Shown: positions 16,022 through 22,006 of the stretch, piece after piece | Layout of the letters: the number at the start of each line of letters is the position of its first letter | Numbering within the stretch: position 1 is the stretch's first letter | Virus record (IMG/VR): IMGVR_UViG_3300028176_000001 | Location: 1-28,891 of that record | Strand: one strand, 5' to 3' | DNA: 28,891 nt | Origin: a virus | Program-made: the position numbers and the translations under genes | Notes under the pieces: model-generated | Database searches by the model: none | The model's input: the letters and a program-made list of their open reading frames with translations, nothing else | What the model was told of the DNA's origin: nothing

Positions 16022-16117
16022 TTAAATCTTTTGTAATATTGCGTATAACAGATAAATGATTATCACTCCGCCTACTAGCTTGCTAATTTGTATGTATGTT
16101 TCAAGTCCTTTATCCAT
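16022..16117 (-). CDS. Single-helix membrane microprotein, 31 residues
   Basis: ATG at 16117, TAA at 16024-16022. A polar start (MDKGLETYIQ) leads into a hydrophobic helix (LVGGVIIIYLLYAILQ) and a single Lys. It lies between an intrinsic terminator and the small-terminase gene, so it may be the first gene of the late operon. Function unknown. Confidence 0.5.
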   Translation of the reverse strand: MDKGLETYIQISKLVGGVIIIYLLYAILQKI

Positions 16118-16147
16118 AAAATAAAAACCAGCTATTTGGCTGGCTTC
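16118..16147 (-). terminator. Intrinsic terminator at the end of the early block
   Basis: In minus-strand RNA an 8-bp stem with one G-U pair (AAGCCAGC / GCTGGTTT) closes a CAAATA loop and runs into TTTTTATTTT. The stem overlaps the stop codon of the 16132-16365 gene. It separates the small promoter-driven unit starting near 16716 from the terminase genes. Confidence 0.75.
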
Positions 16148-16365
16148 TCTGATTTATTTAAAACAACTTCTTTTGATTTTCTGTTGCCATTTTTTTTATA
16201 TTGTAAAAATATCCAATACTCGTCTAACCTTTCTTGTGTTAATGGTTCTCTAACAAAACCTTTGAACTTTTTGTTTTCAGGAATGTTCAACTTTATAATT
16301 TGAGTATCGTCTGGGATATTTATTTCTACAAGTTTTCTTGTTTCACCTTTATTTTTCTTTTTCAT
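16132..16365 (-). CDS. Small Lys-rich protein, unknown
   Basis: 77 residues, about a quarter lysine, starting MKKKNKGETRKL. A central beta-like part (VEINIPDDTQIIKLNIPENK) is followed by charged helical sequence. No motif recognised. It overlaps the upstream 69-residue gene by 17 bases and its stop lies in the terminator stem, so it is the last gene of a short unit of three. Confidence 0.5.
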   Translation of the reverse strand: MKKKNKGETRKLVEINIPDDTQIIKLNIPENKKFKGFVREPLTQERLDEYWIFLQYKKNGNRKSKEVVLNKSEKPAK

Positions 16366-16558
16366 TCCTTTTCACTTGTTTTAATTCTACTTTTTCATTC
16401 TCAAAAACCTTTATTGTAATTATAGCTGAACTTCCAACTGAAACATATCCTACAATATTAAAATTGTATTCCGCTTGCAGTTTGGCTTTCGTAAAACCAT
16501 TAAGCCATTTATCTATTTCTTTGGGATCTGTAAAAGATTTTGAATAGTATTTAAACAT
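16349..16558 (-). CDS. Small unknown protein, 69 residues
   Basis: An aromatic-rich N-terminus (MFKYYSKSFTDPKEIDKWLN) reads like a helix followed by a beta hairpin (NFNIVGYVSVGSSAIITIKVFE) and a Lys/Glu tail. The layout resembles short Arc/YopX-era phage proteins of unknown role but I do not recognise it. It overlaps the HNH remnant by 8 bases upstream and the 77-residue gene by 17 bases downstream. Confidence 0.5.
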   Translation of the reverse strand: MFKYYSKSFTDPKEIDKWLNGFTKAKLQAEYNFNIVGYVSVGSSAIITIKVFENEKVELKQVKRNEKEK

Positions 16559-16643
16559 TTTTGATTTTTTTAATTATCGGATTTCCTTTCATTCTAACTA
16601 CCCAATGATGTAATCCCCTATATCCTAAATTATCTTTTGTCAT
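16551..16643 (-). pseudogene. Truncated HNH endonuclease N-terminus (30 residues)
   Basis: ATG at 16643, TAA at 16553-16551. The peptide contains GYRGLHHWVVRMKGNP, matching the GYxxxHxxVxxxxGKP segment that precedes the first zinc cysteines of phage HNH proteins; the intact HNH at 22003-22410 has GYAAFHYRVEKQRGKP in the same place. Here the CxxC and HNH core that should follow are missing and a Lys/Ile tail ends it. An AAGGA 9 bases upstream is one of the few good Shine-Dalgarno sequences. It may be a decayed homing endonuclease, or a small protein retained for another use. Confidence 0.5.
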
Positions 16644-16654
16644 TTTTAATCATC

Positions 16655-16705
16655 CTTGTGTTACGGCCAACTTGTAAGAAAGCCGCAACACGAGAATTAC
16701 AAGTT
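16655..16705 (-). promoter_or_regulatory. H-type RNA pseudoknot at the 5' end of a promoter-driven transcript
   Basis: Long stem 16655-16667 with 16682-16694: 13 positions, one mismatch and one G-U. Second stem 16669-16677 with 16697-16705: 9 perfect bp. In minus-strand RNA the order is 9-bp strand, 2 bases, 13-base strand, 4 bases, 9-bp strand, 1 base, 13-base strand. It starts about 10 bases after the predicted start of transcription from the promoter at 16723-16751 and ends at the AAGGA of the next open frame. Confidence 0.65.
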
Positions 16706-16722
16706 AGTATTATGCTTAAATA

Positions 16723-16751
16723 ATTTTATATTATTTTTTCTGTTTTGTCAA
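16723..16751 (-). promoter_or_regulatory. Strong sigma70-type promoter
   Basis: On the minus strand TTGACA (16751-16746), a 17-base spacer and TAAAAT (16728-16723). It lies in the gap after the NinG-like gene. Transcription would begin near 16716, run through the pseudoknot, the HNH remnant and two small genes, and end at 16118-16147. Confidence 0.7.
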
Positions 16752-16764
16752 ATAGGCTATTTAC

Positions 16765-17136
16765 TCACAGTTTATCATAGACAGCCTTCAATCTTTCAAT
16801 ATGAGCCTTGTACCAACCCACTGTTACAAATGAACTGTGCTTCTCTCTGGCCTTAGCTAATAACTCATTATACCATTTCTGCCCCCGGGCTTCAATAATA
16901 ACACTCTCTACTAACTTAGCGTCTTTAAAATGTAATAGGCTATGGCAGTGCATACACATTCCTACCCCGTTGTCTAGGTCATATCTAAGTTGTCCGCAAC
17001 TACCCTTGAAAAAGAAGTGATGTATTTGGCTTGTGGGGTTGTGGCACACCTCACACAAAGGATGAAGAATCATCCCTACTTTATACCAAGTTGTGTCCCC
17101 TATGCTTCTTAATTTCTTTTTGCTGTATGCCTTCAT
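16765..17136 (-). CDS. HNH / NinG-like nuclease
   Basis: 123 residues. After a basic N-terminus, the zinc and HNH elements appear in order: LCEVC (about 28-32), IHHFFFKGSCGQLRYD (about 43-58), and NGVGMCMHCHSLLHF (about 61-75). The HH...LRYD...N...C..CH...H pattern is that of HNH proteins in phage replication and recombination regions, including NinG/Rap-type proteins that act on branched DNA. The C-terminal ~48 residues are helical. It lies in the small-gene block before terminase. A packaging-assisting HNH or Rap-type role are both possible; the sequence does not decide. Confidence 0.8.
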   Translation of the reverse strand: MKAYSKKKLRSIGDTTWYKVGMILHPLCEVCHNPTSQIHHFFFKGSCGQLRYDLDNGVGMCMHCHSLLHFKDAKLVESVIIEARGQKWYNELLAKAREKHSSFVTVGWYKAHIERLKAVYDKL

Positions 17137-17150
17137 ACATTTTAATTTAA

Positions 17151-17549
17151 TTATAACTCTGTGAATTTGCTAGTAACTCCCAACTTATTTCCTATTGCGT
17201 TTAGTTGGTCTATTAGCTCTTTGTTGAATGGCGCAATATGCTCCTGCTTAGCTCCATACATATTCTGTGCCTTGTATACTTCAGTCTTAATTGCGATCTT
17301 GCCTATTACCCACCTCATAGCCATCTTCGCATAGTTCTTAAATATAGTGAATATAACTATAGCCCAAAATGGAACGCCGAACCTTTCAAAGAACAAAGCA
17401 TACAAAGCAGATTCTGTAATCCACACACCAACCGGCACATACTGCACAAACTGCTGCGTCCAATACCCGCCTATTCCTTGCAGAGTAATAAAGTCTGTGT
17501 ATCTATAAGAAAATGATTTTAATTTATCTTTAAAACTACTTTTGTCCAT
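17151..17549 (-). CDS. Membrane protein, 132 residues, unknown
   Basis: A charged N-terminus (MDKSSFKDKLKSF) is followed by aromatic-rich hydrophobic segments around residues 33-52 (FVQYVPVGVWITESALYALF) and 57-72 (FGVPFWAIVIFTIFK), then a basic amphipathic helix and a soluble C-terminus. Two membrane passes are likely. No holin family is evident. It sits between a 55-residue acidic protein and the HNH/NinG-like gene. It could be a superinfection-exclusion or membrane-targeted early protein, but this is a guess. Confidence 0.6.
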   Translation of the reverse strand: MDKSSFKDKLKSFSYRYTDFITLQGIGGYWTQQFVQYVPVGVWITESALYALFFERFGVPFWAIVIFTIFKNYAKMAMRWVIGKIAIKTEVYKAQNMYGAKQEHIAPFNKELIDQLNAIGNKLGVTSKFTEL

Positions 17550-17594
17550 ACCTTTTTAGTTAATTATATTTCCCCTTTTTATGTTTTTTGGGGG

Positions 17595-17762
17595 TTAACT
17601 ATTATAGACCGTTCCAACTGATATTTTTTTAATTATTCTATCCGAAAATTCTAATGTCATTTCAAGTATTTCTTCTGATAATCCCATTGCCTCTGCAACT
17701 GGTCTAAATGGTTTAATTGCCTCCAATATTTTCTCTGTAAGTTTATAATTCTCTTTTTCCAT
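17595..17762 (-). CDS. Small helical protein, 55 residues
   Basis: ATG at 17762, TAA at 17597-17595. Sequence starts MEKENYKLTEKILEAIKPF and continues as amphipathic helix (GLSEEILEMTLEFSDRIIKK). Strong helical and charge pattern with no low-complexity bias supports a gene although it is short. It follows the DPPY methyltransferase by 27 bases. No family recognised; a small regulatory or anti-restriction protein is conceivable. Confidence 0.55.
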   Translation of the reverse strand: MEKENYKLTEKILEAIKPFRPVAEAMGLSEEILEMTLEFSDRIIKKISVGTVYNS

Positions 17763-17789
17763 AATCTATTTATATTTACTAATAATTAA

Positions 17790-18395
17790 CTATAATAATA
17801 TATCTTGTCTTAATCGTTGGTTCGCTATGTCGCAATACTTCTGTGATATTTCTATGCCTATGAAGTTGCGTTTTAGTTGCTTACAGGCTACTGCGGTTGT
17901 GCCAGAGCCGAGAAAGGGGTCTAAAATGGTTTGTCCTTCTAAGGAATAATTAGCCACGCACCATTTCATTAGTTTTTCGGGTTTCTGTGTTGGATGTAGC
18001 TTTATTTGATTAGCCGAGTATTCTTTGAATATCCTTGTGCGTTTGCCTTCTTTTACCCAAGCCATCTCGCATTCTGAAAATGACATATTTGGGTTTAGTT
18101 TATCCCATATAAGCCAATGGACTGATGGTTCTAAATACTCTGTAAAGTAATTCCCCCCCCAGATGATTTGATTTTTACTTACACGCATTATTTCGTCAAA
18201 GAACTTTTTATCTGGTATAAAATTGTCCCATTCTTCAACCGATTTATCCCATTGGTGTCTGCCACTGCCCATAGTCATTTTATCTGCACCTATCCCATAC
18301 GGAGGGTCTGTCAGCACAAGGTCAATACTCTTATCGGGGATTTGTTTCATTACCTCTAAACAATCTCCACAATAGATTTTATTTAGTTCAAGCAT
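17790..18395 (-). CDS. DNA N4-cytosine/N6-adenine methyltransferase (DPPY, beta class order)
   Basis: 201 residues. Motif IV DPPYG is at residues 30-34, preceded by the N-terminal GDCLEVMKQIPDKSIDLVLT typical of this family. The S-adenosylmethionine site (motif I, DPFLGSGTT, then IGIE) is near residues 158-180, after HPTQKPEKLM, giving the IV-to-I (beta) order. It transfers a methyl group to an exocyclic amine of C or A. No target-recognition domain insert of restriction-system size and no restriction gene beside it, so it is an orphan, probably self-protecting the phage genome. It overlaps the upstream Cys-rich gene by 8 bases. Confidence 0.9.
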   Translation of the reverse strand: MLELNKIYCGDCLEVMKQIPDKSIDLVLTDPPYGIGADKMTMGSGRHQWDKSVEEWDNFIPDKKFFDEIMRVSKNQIIWGGNYFTEYLEPSVHWLIWDKLNPNMSFSECEMAWVKEGKRTRIFKEYSANQIKLHPTQKPEKLMKWCVANYSLEGQTILDPFLGSGTTAVACKQLKRNFIGIEISQKYCDIANQRLRQDILL

Positions 18396-18771
18396 ATTTA
18401 CTAATAATTTTTATTGCCTCGGAAAGAGCTTGGTTGAAACCTTCACAATACCAGTTATATTCTCCTATCATATGTGGATTTTTTTGTGAATGTGGATTTA
18501 ACCCCTCACATTCCCCCTTAATTTTCTCTACAAGCTGGGTGGTGGAGTGGGAGAGGGTTTGACGGATAAAGTCTTTTACATCTACACGCCACTTTGAAAT
18601 ATCTTCCTGCTCATAATATTCTGGTTCTTTTAGCATTAATTTATCAAATCTCTCTTCCCAACATTCAGGTAACTCTACTTTAGGGGAGTGGCAGGGACAT
18701 TTACAAACACCGAATACACAACCAGCACAGAATGTTTTACATAGACATTTCTCTATATTTTCTTTGTTCAT
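18388..18771 (-). CDS. Protein with unusually Cys-dense N-terminus
   Basis: 127 residues. Between about residues 9 and 28 there are eight cysteines plus a His (CLCKTFCAGCVFGVCKCPCH), suggesting bound zinc or an iron-sulfur cluster. The rest is helical with Glu/Lys/Trp, a likely soluble domain. I do not recognise the family. It lies directly upstream of the DPPY methyltransferase and overlaps it by 8 bases, so it may act with it or be an independent early effector. Confidence 0.6.
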   Translation of the reverse strand: MNKENIEKCLCKTFCAGCVFGVCKCPCHSPKVELPECWEERFDKLMLKEPEYYEQEDISKWRVDVKDFIRQTLSHSTTQLVEKIKGECEGLNPHSQKNPHMIGEYNWYCEGFNQALSEAIKIISKYA

Positions 18772-18776
18772 AGTAT

Positions 18777-18881
18777 TTATACCTTAAAAATAATTCTTGC
18801 TAAATTAAAACCCAAGAATAACCCTGTAATAACCCCCCAAATAAATCCTACCCTATAAAGATAATTATGTGATGCGTCCAT
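18777..18881 (-). CDS. Single-helix membrane microprotein, 34 residues
   Basis: ATG at 18881, TAA at 18779-18777. N-terminus MDASHNYLYRV, then hydrophobic Gly-rich helix (GFIWGVITGLFLGFNLA), then RIIFKV. Clear one-pass pattern with positive residues at both ends. Start context AATACTATG matches that of the next gene (18388-18771). Function unknown. Confidence 0.5.
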   Translation of the reverse strand: MDASHNYLYRVGFIWGVITGLFLGFNLARIIFKV

Positions 18882-18891
18882 AGTATTTTAG

Positions 18892-19224
18892 TTAGTGAGT
18901 AAATTTAAACTGCTCCTCTGGCGACATTGCGTTAAACTTAGCAAATGCGTCAGATACCTTCTTCTTCTTGCCCTTAAGTCTAGGTGTATGTCCTATCTCT
19001 AACTCATTGCCTATAAGAATCATAGGCTCATCTGGGCGCAGGAACACCTTTTCCATTGTCCTAGACCCCTTCACCCACTCGTCTGCCCAATATATTCCAG
19101 ATCCCTGTGGTATTGTTATTCTAAGCGGCAGTTTGGCTCTCTTAGCGTCTTTAATGTACTTGTCCCACAGATAGACATAAGTACCATACATTGGCTTAGC
19201 AATATTGACTTCTAAATACTTCAT
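18892..19224 (-). CDS. Unknown early protein, 110 residues
   Basis: Begins MKYLEVNIAKP, then mixed beta/helix with several Trp and Lys (IPQGSGIYWADEWVKG) and a C-terminal basic stretch (RLKGKKKKVSDAFAKFNAMS). No motif recognised. Its ATG overlaps the stop of the YopX-like gene (ATGA), so the two are coupled. It may bind nucleic acid, judging only by charge. Confidence 0.5.
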   Translation of the reverse strand: MKYLEVNIAKPMYGTYVYLWDKYIKDAKRAKLPLRITIPQGSGIYWADEWVKGSRTMEKVFLRPDEPMILIGNELEIGHTPRLKGKKKKVSDAFAKFNAMSPEEQFKFTH

Positions 19225-19595
19225 AATAGTTCTGGGTTTTCGTAAATATTGCCGATAATAGTCAAACTGTTTTGCAACCTTTTCCCGTTGGCTTTATACC
19301 CATTACCATCATCGTCAAAAAAACTCCACAAATTGAAACCCATTCCCTCAAAAGCATCAACTTCTTGTATCCCATATTGAACTATTATTTTTGCACTGCA
19401 AAACTCAATAATATCCCCCTCATATATCTCCTTTCCGTTTTTGTCTTTTAAGCCAGTAAATTGCATCCAAACCCAATCTTCACTAGGAATTTTCCCTGTT
19501 TTCCTTGATGCTTTGTGCATTTGGTCAATCGTCATTACCGCAGACATTTTCTCCCCGATAGGACTCCACGCTCTAAATTTTATTTCTCTGTTCAT
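19221..19595 (-). CDS. YopX-family phage protein
   Basis: 124 residues. The start NREIKFRAWSPIGEKM, the middle QFTGLKDKNGKEIYEGDIIEF (two thirds of the way through the N-terminal half) and the end IIGNIYENPELL are the hallmark phrases of the YopX family, found in many phages and prophages. Its molecular function is not established; it usually lies in early or replication regions. Overlaps its upstream neighbour by 23 bases and the 110-residue gene downstream by 4 bases, consistent with the tight early operon. Confidence 0.85.
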   Translation of the reverse strand: MNREIKFRAWSPIGEKMSAVMTIDQMHKASRKTGKIPSEDWVWMQFTGLKDKNGKEIYEGDIIEFCSAKIIVQYGIQEVDAFEGMGFNLWSFFDDDGNGYKANGKRLQNSLTIIGNIYENPELL

Positions 19596-19908
19596 AGTTT
19601 TTATAACTCATTTCCTCTAAGCTAGGGAATTGCGGAAGTTCTATCCTCATATCTGTAAATGTAGCCCTCATAACATCGCATATAGCGTCAATTTCTGATT
19701 TCTTTAAAAGCTCAGTTGTAGACTTGTGTCCGAACATTGATAGCATTATAGGCCGGAACACCAACTCTAGTATGCTTTCCTTTGTTGGTATAATCGGCGC
19801 TACCAATATCTTTCTCATATCTAAGCCTTGCTCTCTAAGAACTTCCGCACATTGCCCTAACCATAAGAACAATGATTTTTGTTGTTGCCTAGTAAGCACT
19901 TCCTCCAT
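19573..19908 (-). CDS. Conserved-type phage early protein, unknown function
   Basis: 111 residues. A helical N-terminus (TRQQQKSLFLWLGQCAEVLR) is followed by FRPIMLSMFGHKSTTEL and a SEIDAICDVM helix. The order 'long helix, W/F-RPI..-MFGK-STTEL, EID..yDvm' resembles a phage early protein I have seen in genomes of Gram-positive phages, with no defined activity. Overlaps the upstream zinc-ribbon gene by 20 bases and the YopX gene by 23 bases. Confidence 0.6.
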   Translation of the reverse strand: MEEVLTRQQQKSLFLWLGQCAEVLREQGLDMRKILVAPIIPTKESILELVFRPIMLSMFGHKSTTELLKKSEIDAICDVMRATFTDMRIELPQFPSLEEMSYKNYEQRNKI

Positions 19909-20380
19909 ATTCTTCTGGTGGGTTGTTAGCTTCGTCTGTCACGCTGTCTTCTCTGGCGGCACGCCTTACGTCTTCTTCCTTCTCGTCCCAAGCTCCGGTA
20001 ATAAATTCAGACTTACTCCAACCCCCACTATATGATTTCTTATACTTACAATTCTTATCACTGCATTTCCAATCAGGAGCTTTTGGGTTCTTCTTGTTAT
20101 ACTGTCTTACCATAGGTTGACCGCAGTCTGGTACGGGGCATATTTTAATCTTAACCTTGCCAAACCCATCTACTTCTTTTGCTTGTTGGTTCATCATAGA
20201 TTGAGGTGGTAAATTAGTTTTTTCACAAGGGTATATCTCGTGAAGTCTTTTATTTATTTCGTGCGCTATATCCTCTAACTGTGAGAAGTCAAACTTGCCT
20301 CCTTGATGTAGGTTGCAAAGTGATGAGAATATGCTTTGAAATGAGATTCGCTTACTTGTTGATTCGTCTTGGTTGTACAT
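19889..20380 (-). CDS. Zinc-ribbon protein of the early operon
   Basis: 163 residues. An N-terminal helical part (residues 1-60) is followed by a zinc ribbon at about 81-113: CPVPDCGQPM and WKCSDKNCKYKKS, four cysteines spaced as C-x4-C and C-x4-C. The C-terminus is acidic. Such ribbons are common in phage DNA-metabolism proteins, but the partner is unknown. Its start codon lies after a predicted pseudoknot (20402-20467) without a Shine-Dalgarno at normal spacing; a GGAG within that structure lies about 24 bases upstream. Confidence 0.6.
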   Translation of the reverse strand: MYNQDESTSKRISFQSIFSSLCNLHQGGKFDFSQLEDIAHEINKRLHEIYPCEKTNLPPQSMMNQQAKEVDGFGKVKIKICPVPDCGQPMVRQYNKKNPKAPDWKCSDKNCKYKKSYSGGWSKSEFITGAWDEKEEDVRRAAREDSVTDEANNPPEEYGGSAY

Positions 20381-20401
20381 AATTGTTTACCCATTATTCC
20401 A

Positions 20402-20467
20402 CTTCTCCGTTTCCTACCCTTTACGAGCAATAGGTTTAACGGGAGAAGCAGAATGATGGGCGTAAAG
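20402..20467 (-). promoter_or_regulatory. Pseudoknot-forming intergenic element
   Basis: 20402-20411 pairs with 20438-20448 (10 bp with one bulge); 20419-20425 in the loop pairs perfectly over 7 bp with 20461-20467. It fills the 90-base gap between the 57-residue gene and the zinc-ribbon gene. In minus-strand RNA the 3' strand of the longer stem contains GGAGAAG, a possible ribosome site. Confidence 0.5.
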
Positions 20468-20470
20468 TTA

Positions 20471-20644
20471 TTAAAATTCTTCTCCTTTTGATGCTTCTTC
20501 TAACATATCGTCTGCTCTTGATTGGCCTTCTTCGTAGGCTCTTTGTAGTTTGGCTAATCCTTCTTCAGCTATTCCAAAGGTCAAATAATTACCTTTTAAA
20601 AGCTCGTCTCCGTCATCGTTAAATATCTTTATTTCTATTTCCAT
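20471..20644 (-). CDS. Small acidic protein, 57 residues
   Basis: ATG at 20644 (a TTG at 20653 would add three residues). Sequence is acidic and helical with a beta start (MEIEIKIFNDDGDELLKG, later EGLAKLQRAYEEGQ). It overlaps the 38-residue membrane peptide gene by 10 bases. Not recognised. Confidence 0.5.
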   Translation of the reverse strand: MEIEIKIFNDDGDELLKGNYLTFGIAEEGLAKLQRAYEEGQSRADDMLEEASKGEEF

Positions 20645-20751
20645 ATTTGCCAAACTATGAATCCTATTACTGCGAAAGTAAGAACTATTGAAAAAATTAC
20701 AGCACGTCTATAATTTCTTTTAAGATTCTTTGTTTCTGTGTAAGTTGACAT
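20635..20751 (-). CDS. Single-helix membrane microprotein, 38 residues
   Basis: ATG at 20751, TAG at 20637-20635. A basic N-terminus (MSTYTETKNLKRNYRR) precedes a hydrophobic helix (AVIFSIVLTFAVIGFIVW). It overlaps the end of the 64-residue basic gene by 55 bases in a different frame and the start of the 57-residue gene by 10 bases. The positive-inside pattern is good; the long overlap lowers confidence. Confidence 0.45.
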   Translation of the reverse strand: MSTYTETKNLKRNYRRAVIFSIVLTFAVIGFIVWQIWK

Positions 20752-20891
20752 AGTTTTTTTATTTTAATTTTACCTGACACCTGATCGGCCTTTAATTTTA
20801 TTTTCAAGTGCCTTCGTTGTTTTTTATACTTCGCTTCTGCTTTGCGTATTTTCACTTTGCAAATGTCGCACAATAATTTTCTTGTTTTCAT
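20697..20891 (-). CDS. Small very basic protein, 64 residues
   Basis: The open frame extends to 20945, but a consensus promoter (20911-20938) lies inside that extension, so the ATG at 20891 (MKTRKLLCDICKVKIRK) is the likelier start. One CxxC pair near the N-terminus is followed by about 40% Lys/Arg (KYKKQRRHLKIKLKADQ), suggesting nucleic-acid binding. It is the first gene after that promoter, downstream of the cytosine methyltransferase. Family not recognised. Confidence 0.5.
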   Translation of the reverse strand: MKTRKLLCDICKVKIRKAEAKYKKQRRHLKIKLKADQVSGKIKIKKLCQLTQKQRILKEIIDVL

Positions 20892-20910
20892 ATCTTTTAG
20901 GTTATACCTT

Positions 20911-20938
20911 ATTTTATCATACCCAGCCCTAGTGTCAA
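20911..20938 (-). promoter_or_regulatory. Sigma70-type promoter for the small early genes
   Basis: On the minus strand TTGACA (20938-20933), a 16-base spacer and TAAAAT (20916-20911). Transcription would start near 20904, about 13 bases before the ATG at 20891. A perfect DnaA box lies 10 bases upstream of the -35 element. Confidence 0.65.
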
Positions 20939-20947
20939 GGGACAAAG

Positions 20948-20956
20948 TTATCCACA
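20948..20956 (+). promoter_or_regulatory. Perfect DnaA box (TTATCCACA)
   Basis: Exact match to the high-affinity bacterial DnaA box. It lies in the short gap between the cytosine methyltransferase gene and a promoter. Two 8-of-9 matches occur at 23006-23014 (TTATCCACG) and 23640-23648 (TTATCCACT). One exact 9-mer can occur by chance. Confidence 0.4.
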
Positions 20957-20959
20957 GGG

Positions 20960-22006
20960 CTATAATAACCTTCTAGCTACTTCTTTTACTACATTTGACA
21001 CAATTCCATTCCCGCACATTTTATATCTTTGGGTGTCGCTTATTTTTCCTTCTGTGCCTTCAGCAGTCCAATAATCTGGATAGCCCATAAGTCTTTCACA
21101 CTCGGTGGGGGTTAGGCGGCGGATTCGCATATTTTCGGCAATCATATTCTTTTGGTCGCCATTGCCTACATTAGTTCCTACTGTTGGCATTTCATTCTCG
21201 TAGGTATAGGTTTTCAGTTCTCGCTTTCCATCTTTGTAATATGGTCGCTGTCTTACAATTTTAGGCTCTTTGTAATCTCTTGATAATACTGCTGGACTTA
21301 TGTTTTTGAATCCAAACTCTCTATTGCTTGAGTTTGAGATTTCTCCATTTGCAATAATAGTTTTTTTGTTGCTATCTCCGATAGGAAATACTTTTCGTCT
21401 GGGTTGTCCTCCAAGATGTCCGACAATGAACACTCTTTCCCTATTCTGGGGGACTCCGAAATTCTTTGCGTTAAGAACCTGCCATTCAACGAAATACCCC
21501 ATAGTGGAGAGAATCCTAATGATTGTCGTGAAAGTACGCCCTGAGTCGTGAGATAATAAACCTTTAACATTTTCAAGTATAAAATTTCTGGGTTTTTTGT
21601 CGGCAAGAATCCTTGCGATGTCAAAAAAGAGAGTTCCTCTTGCTTCGTCAAAGCCTCGCCTTTTTCCAGCAATACTGAAAGCTTGGCAAGGAAACCCTCC
21701 AACCAAGAGGTCAAAGTCTGGGAGTTCTTCAGTTTTAATAGTGGTACAATCTCCATAGTTTTTGTGATTAAAGTGTTTGTTATAGACGCTGATGGCGTAT
21801 TTATCAATTTCGGAGTAACCAATACAAGATAATCCTTCTGAACCATATCTATTGCATTGCTCAGATTGTCCTGCCTTACTTCCAATCTCGCTGGTTGGCC
21901 TGCGTATGTCCTCGTTCTTATTGCGCAACTCTTGTAATTCTTCATAAGCTTGTTGTATTCCGCACTCAAAGCCACCTATTCCGCTGAAAAGAGAGAGGTA
22001 CTTCAT
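20960..22006 (-). CDS. dcm: C5 cytosine DNA methyltransferase
   Basis: 348 residues with the family motifs in order: motif I FSGIGGFECG (7-16), a motif II-like YSEIDKYA (64-71), motif IV GGFPCQAFS with catalytic Cys near 107, motif VI ENV (145-147), motif VIII QNRERVF, and motif X-like MCGNGIVSNVV near the C-terminus; a target-recognition region lies between VIII and the RRLTPTECERLMG stretch. It methylates carbon 5 of cytosine within a specific site. The spacer between motifs I and II is about 25-30 residues longer than usual. No cognate restriction enzyme is present. The ATG overlaps the stop of the HNH gene (ATGA), and its first 11 residues equal those of that HNH protein but with different codons. 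Confidence 0.93.
   Translation of the reverse strand: MKYLSLFSGIGGFECGIQQAYEELQELRNKNEDIRRPTSEIGSKAGQSEQCNRYGSEGLSCIGYSEIDKYAISVYNKHFNHKNYGDCTTIKTEELPDFDLLVGGFPCQAFSIAGKRRGFDEARGTLFFDIARILADKKPRNFILENVKGLLSHDSGRTFTTIIRILSTMGYFVEWQVLNAKNFGVPQNRERVFIVGHLGGQPRRKVFPIGDSNKKTIIANGEISNSSNREFGFKNISPAVLSRDYKEPKIVRQRPYYKDGKRELKTYTYENEMPTVGTNVGNGDQKNMIAENMRIRRLTPTECERLMGYPDYWTAEGTEGKISDTQRYKMCGNGIVSNVVKEVARRLL

Noticed and set aside
17570-17597. CCCC/GGGG hairpin as a terminator
   Set aside because: The loop is long and A-rich and no U-tract follows on the minus strand; the stem is only four G-C pairs plus AT flanks.
21298-21975. 225-residue open frame on the minus strand
   Set aside because: It lies entirely within the cytosine methyltransferase gene in another frame; the methyltransferase has all family motifs and this product has none.
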